The notes under the pieces: generated by a model
What the model saw: only the letters and a program-made list of their open reading frames with translations
Databases searched by the model: none
Told to the model about the DNA's origin: nothing
Program-made: the position numbers and the translations under genes
Assembly: GCF_000005505.3 (NCBI RefSeq)
Contig: NC_016135.3
Span: 26,064,758-26,128,757, forward strand
Reading direction: 5' to 3'
Length of the DNA stretch: 64,000 nucleotides
Origin: Brachypodium distachyon
Lineage: Eukaryota > Streptophyta > Magnoliopsida > Poales > Poaceae
Part shown: positions 24,481 through 35,469 of the stretch, in pieces
Layout: each line of letters opens with the position of its first letter
Numbering within the stretch: position 1 is the stretch's first letter

Positions 24481-25318
24481 GGCGGACTCACCGGCCGGCC
24501 GGTCACCCCGGGCAGTTGCCTGATCGCCTGACTCCGCCCATGGATTGGCCGCCCGAAAGTTTAATTAGTACTGTGCGGAAAGCGTGTTACAGTCTTCATA
24601 CAATTTCGATAAGAGTCAGATCAGTCAGAACCGCCGTAGAGTCGGCAGTCCCCACTCTACCCGGTGGTTCTGTGAAGTAACCCAGCTGCAACACGAGCCC
24701 CTTTTCGCCCAAACCACTCTTGATCGGCTATGGATTAAGACAACTACGTACTATGTAAGTATGTTGATATAACTTTGCAATAAAATTGATTGTGTGTATC
24801 GTTTTCGATGCAAATGTAAGTATGTAACCCGGAGGAATCGCCGGCCGTGCCGAATAGCTAAGCTCGATGTCGTAGTACGAGAGGCCTGGACGCGTACAAA
24901 AAGAGGCCCGGACGCGGGATGGGCGTTTGCCAGCAGCCAACAAATGCTGGAGGCTGGAGCACCAGCCCAGCAGCCATCCATTGCTCCAGACGCTAACAAA
25001 GCGGAGAACGTCCGTTTGATGCAAAATTAGTTCGGCGCTTGAACGGGGAGTATTTACGATACATCTGTGGATAACTGGATACCCATCAACATATATTCTC
25101 GAAAACTTTTGAAATTCAGCGTTAACAAGATGTTTTAGCTGTAGAAATTGTACCTGAAATCATTTATTAATTTACTTCCACATACATGGTTCTACATGAC
25201 CAATTAGAACAGGAAATGCGCACACGGTTATTATTCGGAGTTCAGAATTGACATTTCATTTGCTCCATGGAACCCAAACTAATAACAGTAACGGCAACAC
25301 TTTAGCATGGAAATAAAA

Positions 25319-28178
25319 TCATCTTGGAATTTCAGATGATTGGATGAACTCTTTCTCCAAGCTGTACAATCTAGTTCCTTCGTCGCCTTTGCCTCCCTTG
25401 CAAGAATGACCTTTTACAGCATTCTGGCTCACTCTTGTTGTCCGAGAATTGTGATGAACCTTTGAGCTCTGCACATCTTCAAGTGCTGTCTCCACTTGCC
25501 TCATTGTAGGCCTTTCTTCACCTTTTAAACTTAAGCATGCTTCTGCTATCCTTGCAACCACGGTAGCATCTTCAGCCCCTCCCTCCTCAACAATTTGTGC
25601 ATCTAGAATATCTAACAAACGACTGTCCCTTAATAGGGACACAAAATGGGATGCTAGGCTTGTGCCTTCTGACGAATGAGAAGAAAAAACTGGGGTTACC
25701 CTTGTCAGTAGCTCTGCAAGGATGACTCCAAAGCTATAAACATCGCTCTTCTCTGTGAGTCGACTAGTGTAGTAATATTCGGGATCAAGGTAACCATATG
25801 TTCCTTGGACGGCTGTAAGTACTCCTGTCTCATCTATTGCAATTGACCTTGAAGCTCCAAAATCTGATACTTTTGCTGTTAAAGTATCAGTAAGTAGTAT
25901 ATTTGCACATTTGATATCTCTATGGTATACTGATATGGAAGCAGCAGAGTGTAGATATGCAATGGCCCTTGCAGTCTCTAGTGCTATCCTCAACCTATCT
26001 TTCCATGACAAAGGGTCCTCACTTTGGCCATGGAGATGAAACGAGAGAGTTCCATTTGATATGAACTCATAAACTAGTAGAGGAACTTCCATCTCGAGGC
26101 AGCACCCAAAGAGCTTCACCACATTCCTATGGTTTGTCTGTGAAAGTATCACAACCTCATTTATGAACTGGTCGGTTTCCCTCTGCACAACAATTTTAGC
26201 CTTCTTGATGGCCACAACACGTTGATCAGATAAGATGCCTTTATACACTGTGCCATGGCCACCGCCGCCAAGGATGCGACTATTGTCAAATTTGTTGGTT
26301 GCTTGCTCTAGCTCTGCCAAGCTGAAAATCTTTGTTCTTTGGGCTATATCTTCGTTTGAAGAGATTAATTGTTGCAGAAGCAGTCCATGGTTTTTCTTGA
26401 AGAACTTCTGTCTCAACTTCTTGGCTCTTTGTTGCTTGAGTTTATTGGTGACTTTGGCGATGCCCAGAAGTGAAAACAGTACGCCGGAACCAGCACTAAT
26501 TGCAATGACAGTAATTAAACCTGCAGAGAATGAAAGTAAGAATCGAAAGCAGCCTCTGCATCATGAGATGCAAACAGCCCAATCAAAGAAGTATATGTCG
26601 CATGTTGCCATACTGAACTGGAATTTGACATTAATCAACTATACCATGACAAAAGGTTTTCTTGGAACACTTGTCAGAGAAATCATATTCGAAGTATTTC
26701 GTTCCAGGCAAGTGTCAAATGGTTCATTAGTTTATGAAGCACGTAACATTCTGTATTGTTTTTCCTTTTATTTTTTAGTGGTCAAGCACTGATGCTTTCA
26801 GTATTAGGACATCTCGTTTCAAAGCTGAACAATGCAGTGGTAGTATTTCTGAACACCGTCTACTCATGTATACATTTATGAGTTATGACTACGAAAAGCT
26901 TCATATTAGGTGAGTGAGGTGCATTTGTAGTTTTATACCTGGGAGCCTGCTGATACTTTTCTTTGTTGCACATTGGTATGTCCCTGGCATATTGATGCAG
27001 TTTCCATGAACACATGGATAAACATCTGGCTGTTGGCACTCGTTGATATCTGAAAGGGGAGACAAAAAAAATTCAGTCAAGAAGCAGAGAGATTTCACAT
27101 ATCAAGAATGCAATTTTGCTTGTTTGGTTGTTGGGAGTGCAGGTGAAGCATCAAAGCATCGAAAGAGAATACTGAAATTCCTGGGAAGCGCAATGTTCAC
27201 TCGTGGTACCGAGGCCAAGAACACCCAAAAAAGTAATGTACCTTGGCATCCATCAGTGATATAAGGATTGCCCTCATATCCTAGGGAACAATTGCACCGT
27301 CTTTTCTCATAATTTAGATCAGCGTAATAGCTAACACTGTTTAAGCTTGAGCATCTAAAATAAGAAGACCTGGGCCCGACAGACAAGGGCAACATGTCCT
27401 CGTCGCTGATCAAATCTAACCACCACTCCAACACAGCAGGTACACTCTCAGTGATAGTGCGCTGATAGGATTTTGTGAAGTTGAGCAGCATCTCGTCTTC
27501 GTTTCTGCTGAACCAGTCCTTATCAACAACAAACACATACACACCTGTGTATGGCAAGGAACCGCCGCCCAGCACAGAGAGCTGCGTAACCTGGATGGCG
27601 TATGGATGAGTCAGCAGCTCCCACGCGATGTATGTCCGGCAGCGCGCGATGCCGGAGCATGATGAGCCGGTGAAATTCTGCTGTCCGCCCACACACATGG
27701 CGGCGCAGGTGCTGGTGTAGGCGTCGCTTTCCACAAGACCGAGCACCCCCGGGGGCATGAGCCGCGCTATGATGTTGCAGCCATATGCCACGAACCAGTT
27801 CCGCCGGCTCAACACCGTGAATGGCCTGGGGACGACCGTAGCAGGGCCAGGCCATGAGCCGTTGAACTCTTGGAAATCTGATCGCAGAACGTTGCTGCGG
27901 ATCCATACTGTGCCGTCCATCAAGGAGATGCCGAGCACTTCCACGCCGTTGCCCAGGAACAGCTTTGGTGGATGCCGCGTCTTGTCGCAAGTAAGATTAA
28001 AGCCTGGGTGGGAGCAGCCTTTGCCAATGCCAAAAGGGTACGGCACGGCAATACGGCCGCAGCTTTCCGGGCAGCCGGGCAAGGCTATTGGGCCTGCTGC
28101 CACCAGCAGCTCAAACGCAAGTGCTCCGATCATGCCTACAAGCGCTAGTTGACGGGAAGAAGAGATTGAAATCGTCAT
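25319..28178 (-). CDS. Wall-associated receptor-like kinase B, 3 exons
   Basis: Tandem paralogue of WAK-A with the same architecture and splice phases. Exons on the minus strand: 28178-27242, 27049-26939 and 26520-25319; 2250 nt, 749 aa. There is an N-terminal signal peptide and then the cysteine-rich cell-wall-binding domain (CGRIAVPYPFGIGKGC, PPKLFLGNGVEV). GYEGNPYITDGCQ and the EGF-like exon DINECQQPDVYPC follow, then a membrane segment and a complete RD kinase (GGGGHGTVYKG, VYHRDIKCAN, DFGAS). The kinase and tail are nearly identical to WAK-A while the ectodomain is much more diverged. That fits either diversifying selection outside or gene conversion of the kinase exon. The EGF exon again has only four cysteines. 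Confidence 0.93.
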
Positions 28179-28659
28179 CTCTCAGAGTGCTAGTTGAGCA
28201 TGGCAACACTGATATTTGTTCTGATCGATTGGCTGGTACCCATAATTCTCCAGTTGACTTCAAAAGTCCATTCCAAATTTCCAAGCAACTGATCAAACGA
28301 CTACCAGTAAAGTGAAGTGACTAAAGCAGGATGGATTAGTTGACACGTCAAGGAAAATTTCAAACAGGACTCCCGGTCAAGATAAGTGAATATATTCAAA
28401 AGGATAGCACATGTTCTACAGGAAAGAGGAAATTCCAAAGCAAAGATAGTCTTGGCATACGTGTTAGAACTAACACATAAATCTGTCCGGTTCCAACTTG
28501 CCAAGCTGCTGAAATAGATTGCCCCATTTAGCACAGCTGCACATGGTGACTGAACAGCTTAATGCAGAGTTTAATAGGTTCAGGTTGATCACCTGGTCAC
28601 CAACCAGGTCTTCATGGACTGTGGACCGTTTGTTGGTCACTGCGTCGCTCCCTTCGTGC

Positions 28660-28770
28660 CATCTGGGGCAAGGAGATGCCATGTTGCTCAGGAACAGCTT
28701 CGCTGGATAGAGTGTTTAGTAGGTTGAGGCCCTCGGGGTCTCGGGGAAGCATGCGCACAGGAGTCAGGAC
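28660..28770 (-). pseudogene. Broken WAK N-terminal fragment upstream of WAK-B
   Basis: Minus-strand sequence contains PEGLNLLN and, in another frame, PAKLFLSN. This is the counterpart of GFNL...PPKLFLGN with the same internal shortening seen at 23460-23560. It lies about 480 bp upstream of the WAK-B start, matching the position of its sister fragment relative to WAK-A. Confidence 0.58.
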
Positions 28771-29495
28771 TCCATTCAATCAGACAGCGGCAATTTTAAT
28801 GACTGGGAGCAAACAAACAAAAATACTCCGTACCTCGATGTTGCTCGGTCGGCCTAGCTAGGCACCCTCGACCCCGGCCCGGTGGGAGCTCGAACACTTG
28901 AGCATTACATCGAACAGCTCGCTTGCATGGCTAAGAACACAAACTGAACTAAACAGCTCGCTCACCATTGATTCCCACCCAGCACCAACCACCTCCGGAA
29001 GAAGTCAGAAGAGGTTAGGATGACCTACGAGTGCACGAGCCGACACCTCTGCGCAGCTGCCGGCTGGCCGCCTGCGTCCGCCGCGCCAGCCTGCCACCGC
29101 CGCGCTACCATATGGTTCTGTCGCCGCTCTATTTTTCACTCTCACAGCCTCACAGGTGCTCCCAGACCCAGATATGGCAAATCAGTGATATACGATGCAC
29201 TTAGCTAGTTAGCCCAGCCCTGGAATCTCGTGGGCCTAGAACGGCCCGCACCACCCATATGGGATCGGAGATTCGGTAAAGAATGCACACTCTGGGCCGT
29301 GCCGACTGCGGCCTGCCATGTCGATCATATGGTGGTTCTTTCGAGTTCGGTTCTTTGTGGCATTTGCCAATTTTCTTGATCGAAAAACCGCAAAAATGCA
29401 AGGTAAGAGTTGTAGGAGTAGATTATTTTTGTCGGCAAACATGCAACGGCTTTATACTTGCAGAAAAAATGTTTTTTTAACTATACAGTAAGTAC

Positions 29496-30020
29496 CTTGG
29501 CATCCATTAGCAATGTAAGGGTTCCCTTGATATCCTCCGGAGCAGTTGCACCGTGCCCTGCCGTAAAGATTCCTACCAATGTCGTCTTGCACGATGACGC
29601 TGTTCACGCTAACACATCTCACCCACTGAGACACACCAGGGTCATACAAGAACAGGTCCTGATCGTCATCGCGGTCCATGTCCAGCGACCACTCGAGCAC
29701 CGTGGGCACCGCCGTGGAATCGACCACCTTCCGGCCCTGTACGTTTCGACCGATTGAGAGGGATCCTGGGGAAACTAAACTAAATTTTCGAGTTTCCTGT
29801 CAATCCCCGCTGGGAAGGCCGGAAGGGTGAAACCGAACCAGCCCTCTTCGGGTCGTCGAGGAAACTCAGCTGCAACATGGCTTGCTGGCTGCCGAGCCAC
29901 TTCCGGACCGCTATGAACGTGGCCCCTTGCACGGGGTAGGCGGCCGGCCGCCCGGCGAGATCGTTCAGCTGGATGCCGTAAGCCCGCGCGATGCGCGTCT
30001 GGCACGCGAAGTTCGGCCGC
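29496..30020 (-). pseudogene. Truncated WAK ectodomain copy
   Basis: The second half of a WAK first exon is present on the minus strand: ARAYGIQLNDLAGRPAAYPV, then KWLGSQQAML, a frame break near 29775-29820, then VPTVLEWSLDMD, RCVSVNSV, RCNCSGGYQGNPYIANGCQ and a splice donor AAG|GTACTT. The N-terminal half, EGF exon and kinase are missing. It is more intact than the fragment at 24308 but cannot make a receptor. Confidence 0.78.
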
Positions 30021-31808
30021 TGAAGCTTAGGCCTTGAAGTTTGAATTTCATTTCGGCCCAGGTACGTAGGGTTGGGGCCGAAAACTCTGGGTCAGGCAAA
30101 TTTACTATAGTCTAGACTCTAGAGTTGGCCCAACTTGGCATCATGCAGTTTTACAGGCCCCAAGCGCGAGGGAGCGAGCGAACGCCTTTCCAAGAACTTA
30201 CGTGCTGCACTGGTAACCAAAACAGTCACGATGCCAGGTTCGCCAATGGCACGTAGTGGGATGGCCTAGCACTTGTCTCGCAGGCCCGGATGTCAAAAGC
30301 GCGCACAAATTCACTGCGGAAACCCGACACCAACCCAATTCAATTCTCCCGCTGAAATGCAACCGAAAGCTCAGTTCTCCGTCTCGTTTCGGTGAACCAT
30401 GCATATATCGCCACAGTCACTTGAAATGTTCTAGACTAGGATATCTCATAGACGAAATGTGTCTCTGCTTCGGTACGTAAAAGTCCACCGCCACCACCAA
30501 GCAGCTAGTGCTTACATTTATCCCGTACGTGGTTCCGTGTAACACTATGTCACTCTTTTTACCGCCATTCGGTACTGCGTTTGACACGTCTTCGTGTCCG
30601 GCGCCACCCGACGACTAGCGGGCTCTATACCATGCACGGCTATGTATCTCCTCTACCCAGCGCTAGAACAAATCGATGTCGATCTCCTTGGGTTAATTTT
30701 CTTATAGTACGTACAAAAAGTTCGCCGTCAATGTGCAAGAGACATATAGCTATAAGCTATTATTATCAGAGTGCGGATTAAAGAGCGAAAAAGAGTCAAG
30801 ACTAATTTCCAAGTGATTTGACCGCCCAGGCCGGCTATATATCTGCACGTAGAATACTGGCCAGCTTCTGGATCTCATCAGAATTAATCAACCGCTCACC
30901 ATTGCCATGGAGTGCAAATTAACTAGAATGTCGTGATCATGCGCGCGCCACCGGCACGATCAAATCGACGACGTCATTCCGTTGCAGTGCTGGAGCTCGC
31001 CCTCGTGTTGTTTGATTCTTGGAGAGTGCAGCAGAGCATGCTAGTAAAGCCCAAAAGTTTGGCAAGTGCATGTGTGTGTGCCTTGCCAGACTCCGTCCGT
31101 GATCAGTGGGAGGACAGCATTTGCGTAAGACTTTTCAACCGCCTAATCCAATACTTAATCATTCATAAAAGGTATTTTTGCCTTGTTTGATTCCCATGGA
31201 TGCATGGACAGTGATCATGTAACGAATCGGAAAAGTCTCGCTCAAGGAAACAATGGAAAATTGGAATTGTTTCCGAAGAGAAAGCTCTCGAAATTCTTCC
31301 ACATTGCAGAGAAGCGAAGACGAGTTAAGAAACATCATTGACGACCGGCCATGTCCGATAAAGTCACAAGAGTTTGGGAGATCCGCAACCATGCATGCGT
31401 CCATGGATTCCAAATTAAGCATACAAGCTGTTTCTTTGCTTGACAGCTTGAGAGTTAATGTTCACTACCCCTAATAGAGCTAGCTGGCTGCTTAAAGCAA
31501 GTACATGCTGCATGCCTAATTTGTTGACCCCGGTCAGACTAGCTACGTGGGGCCAGTCGCGCCGCTATTCACACCTGAGCTTAAGACTAACCGGAGAATT
31601 GCAGGTCTTAAAAACTCATTGGTTTGTAAGGTTGTCGTAAAGTCGCACCTTAAGCTGCATTGTGCGAGCCTGACCCACACATGTTGATTGTAGCTTTTGA
31701 AATCGTGTCCCGAATTGGAACACTGAAACGCAAGTGGCTGGATCTGATATCTTGTTTGGGATATGGTCATACGAGACAAGTAGCGATTAATCCTTGCTGG
31801 ATGCGTGG
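30021..31808. other. Intergenic, no supported gene
   Basis: Mixed-composition sequence between the WAK remnants and the MITE-rich peroxidase upstream region. Short open frames on both strands carry no family motif. I see nothing that can be named. Confidence 0.5.
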
Positions 31809-31810
31809 TA

Positions 31811-31920
31811 CTCCTCCGTCCAACAAAAGATCTAAATTTGAATGCATCTATACAACAAGTCATGTCCAGATACATCCAAATTTTGACAAATTTGAAACAT
31901 TTTTTGTTGGAGGGAGGGAA
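31811..31920. mobile_element. Stowaway-like MITE
   Basis: About 110 bp flanked by TA on both sides, with ends CTCCTCCGTCCAACAAAA and TTTTTGTTGGAGGGAGGGA. Typical degenerate Stowaway inverted ends. Confidence 0.7.
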
Positions 31921-31968
31921 TACATCAATTTGGACGCCCTTGTTATTATAGCTAGTGTCGCCTATAAA

Positions 31969-32517
31969 TGATGCAGAGAAAATAGAGAGTCAACGACAGA
32001 ATCTCGGTACCTTTGTGAACGATATCAGCTCGCTAATCCTCGTAAGTGGATATACTAGTCCTGAAAATGAAGTTTCAGACTTTATTTGTACTGCCTGTAC
32101 CTCCAAATAATAGCTAGTGTCGCCTATAGATGATGCAGAGGCTGAGGGTATTCCCTTGTTTACGAAAAAATGATTTGCTATTTCTCAGGTGATTGAGAAA
32201 TAACTATTTCTAAGTCAATGCTAATAACCGTTTGATCCAATCACTGAGATTCGTGAAAGATCCATACAAATGCAAATGATTGAAAAATCTTGATCAAATG
32301 GCTATGATCGTTGACTGAGAAATAATTTTTTCTAAATCGACTGAGAAATAGACATTCTCACGAAAAAGTGATGATGCAGAGAAAATAGAGAGCCAACAAC
32401 GGAATCGACGTACCTTTGTGAACGATTTCAGCTCGTTAATCCTCTTAAGTGGATATACTAGTCCCGAAAAAAAATGAAGTTTCAGACTTTATTTGTACTG
32501 CATGTACCTCCAAATAA
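31969..32517. repeat. Local direct duplication (about 145 bp) with a MITE-like insert
   Basis: Copies at about 31969-32111 and 32371-32517 share the block from GATGCAGAGAAAATAGAGAG to TACCTCCAAATAA. A shorter repeat (AATAGCTAGTGTCGCCTATA) also occurs twice, at ~31949 and ~32107. Between the long copies, about 32185-32355, lies an inverted structure: TATTTCTCAGGTGATTGAGA at one side and its near reverse complement at the other. Confidence 0.75.
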
Positions 32518-32702
32518 AACAATAGCAATGCACCCTAAAAAACCCGAATCCAACTATATATACATCTCGAACAAACTTACAATCTTTTTGTCTAATTGTT
32601 GATTAAGTTCAAATATTTGAATAAGTGTTACCCTTGGATAAACAAACGGGCAAATAGCGTGCATGCATGTGGTAGAAGAAGTACACTTGTGGATTGCACG
32701 TA

Positions 32703-32776
32703 CTCCTTCCGTCCCAAATTAACTGACGTGGATTTGTATAAATAAATTCACGTCAGTTAATTTGGAACGGAGGGAG
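32703..32776. mobile_element. Hairpin Stowaway MITE in the peroxidase promoter
   Basis: A 74-bp element flanked by TA. Its two ~33-bp arms are almost perfect inverted repeats (CTCCTTCCGTCCCAAATTAA and its complement). Each arm contains a TGACGTG/CACGTCA motif at 32724-32730 and 32749-32755. It lies about 145 bp upstream of the peroxidase TATA box. Confidence 0.88.
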
Positions 32777-32920
32777 TAGCATACATGAACTTTCTATACA
32801 AGTAAAAAGCTCCCATTTAGATATGCATTTCTTCCTTTCCGGCTGTATAGCACTAAGTTACATGGAAGACCAGAAGAACAAATAAGGTATATACATAGTG
32901 ACACACCCGAGAATATCCCC

Positions 32921-32928
32921 TATAAATA
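32921..32928 (+). promoter_or_regulatory. TATA box of the peroxidase gene
   Basis: TATAAATA lies 134 bp upstream of the ATG at 33055, leaving a leader of about 100 nt. Confidence 0.75.
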
Positions 32929-33054
32929 CCCCGGCGCATGTAGCTATCCAGCATGCACTCCTAGTCTAGTCTACTAGTCCAAGCCTACACACAGTACACA
33001 CTGAAGTCTGAAGTTAGCTGCACTTGCCTAGCTCAGTTAAGCTATCAGCAACCA

Positions 33055-34224
<1,170 letters not shown>

Positions 34225-34713
34225 AGTAAGTAACTGGCTGTCAGTGTGGTGTCAGGCTTCTCTCAACTCAGGGTCTCTGTGCTGTGAGTCTCTGCGTGTG
34301 TGTTGTGTTTGTGATTTGCGGGTACAATTTCTTCTTGTGTGATGGTGTAGAGTCTGCTTCGAACGGTTGTAGACTTGTACTACTATACGAAGACAAATTC
34401 GAGGAATAATGAGTAAGATTGGATAAATTACCTGTTTGAATGGATGCGTGTTCTTTGAGTTTGTGTGCTAATTTCGATCAGATCCAAAATCTGTGTGCTG
34501 AGAATTTTGCATTTTGGTGGTTCTCTCTTTTCTTTTTGCGGGTGGTGGTTCTCTTTGTAGTTACGCCAAACGAACTGGGCTTGTGGTATTAATTGGGCCG
34601 TCTGGCGAGTTGTGGAGTTTGATGGATGCATGGTCAAGCGTAAGCCCAGTAGGAAAGCACGGCCCGCCTCTCGGTTCTCTGTGCGAGCATGAGCGCGCAG
34701 CGATAGAAAGTTT

Positions 34714-34725
34714 AGTCCCACATCG
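34714..34725 (+). promoter_or_regulatory. Upstream sequence element (USE) of the U2 gene
   Basis: AGTCCCACATCG matches the plant snRNA USE consensus RTCCCACATCG. It is followed ~34 bp later by a TATA box, the spacing of Pol II-type plant snRNA genes. Confidence 0.9.
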
Positions 34726-34758
34726 CCTAGGGAGAGCAGAGGGCTCGGTGGAGGTTGC

Positions 34759-34767
34759 TATATAAGC
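34759..34767 (+). promoter_or_regulatory. TATA box of the U2 gene
   Basis: TATATAAG-type box about 30 bp upstream of the U2 start. Confidence 0.88.
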
Positions 34768-34791
34768 AAGGGCACGGCTCCGTTCCAATTC

Positions 34792-34987
34792 ATACCTTTC
34801 TCGGCCTTTTGGCTAAGATCAAGTGTAGTATCTGTTCTTATCAGTTTAATATCTGATATGTGGGCCATGTGCCCACAACGATATTAAATTTATTTTTCGT
34901 GGGGGAGGGTCCACCACAGTGGCTTGCCGCTGGGGCCCTCGCGTGTCGCCTGGGCGTTGCACTACTGCCCAGGCCTGGCGCACCCCA
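34792..34987 (+). ncRNA. U2: U2 spliceosomal snRNA
   Basis: U2 pairs with the intron branch site in the spliceosome. The 5' region begins ATACCTTTCTCGGCCTTTTG. The branch-point recognition GTAGTA is at 34825-34830. The conserved TTAATATCTGATATGTGGGC stem and the Sm-site region (ATTTATTTTTC, ~34887) follow. The last stem-loops end in GGCGCACCCC. The length of about 196 nt is normal. USE, TATA and a 3' box are all correctly placed, so this looks like a functional copy rather than a pseudogene. The Sm site has C after the T run where G is more usual. Confidence 0.95.
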
Positions 34988-34991
34988 ACCA

Positions 34992-34999
34992 AGTCAAAA
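34992..34999 (+). terminator. U2 3' box
   Basis: AGTCAAAA a few bases after the RNA end fits the plant snRNA 3'-end signal AGTNNAA. Confidence 0.7.
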
Positions 35000-35469
35000 T
35001 GAAAATTTCGGATTAATTCAAATTCAAAATAAGATGTTGTTAATGTTAATTAATTGACCTGAAGTAAGTTTGAAAGTCGAACAAAAATTTAGGATTGGAC
35101 ATAAATTTGAAAATTGCCTACGCGATGTTGAACAATATCTTGCACATTTGAAAATTATCTTTCCCTTCAAAAAGAAGAAAATTATCTTGTTACAACCACT
35201 TTGAACTAATTATACTGACGGCACGGGCCCAGTTCGTCCGTCCTCTTCAGTGCATAGACCGGCCGCTCTTGTCGTCTTCGCTCGCCACCTCCCAATTGCC
35301 GCCCGCAACTCCCCCCGTCGCCGGAATCTGCCGTCCTTTCGCTTTCACCCTCCATTTCCTAATCCCCCAACCACCGCGTCTCTCTCTCCTTCGTCATGCC
35401 GTGCGCAGAGTTCCACTCGCCACTCCCGCTTGTCTCTCCTCCCCCACCTCCCCTTCCGCCGCCGCCGCG

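Larger units (their letters stand above)
19360..29230. repeat. Tandem segmental duplication containing two WAK genes
   Basis: Two similar blocks lie head to tail: about 19360-23990 and about 25040-29230. They match in the WAK 3' flank (block starting near GTATTTACAATATG / GTATTTACGATACA), all exons, intron positions and the upstream flank. The upstream flank includes a broken WAK N-terminal fragment and a TCGAACAGCTCGC(C/T)TGCA block. The exon sequences are closest; intergenic parts have diverged. Confidence 0.8.
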
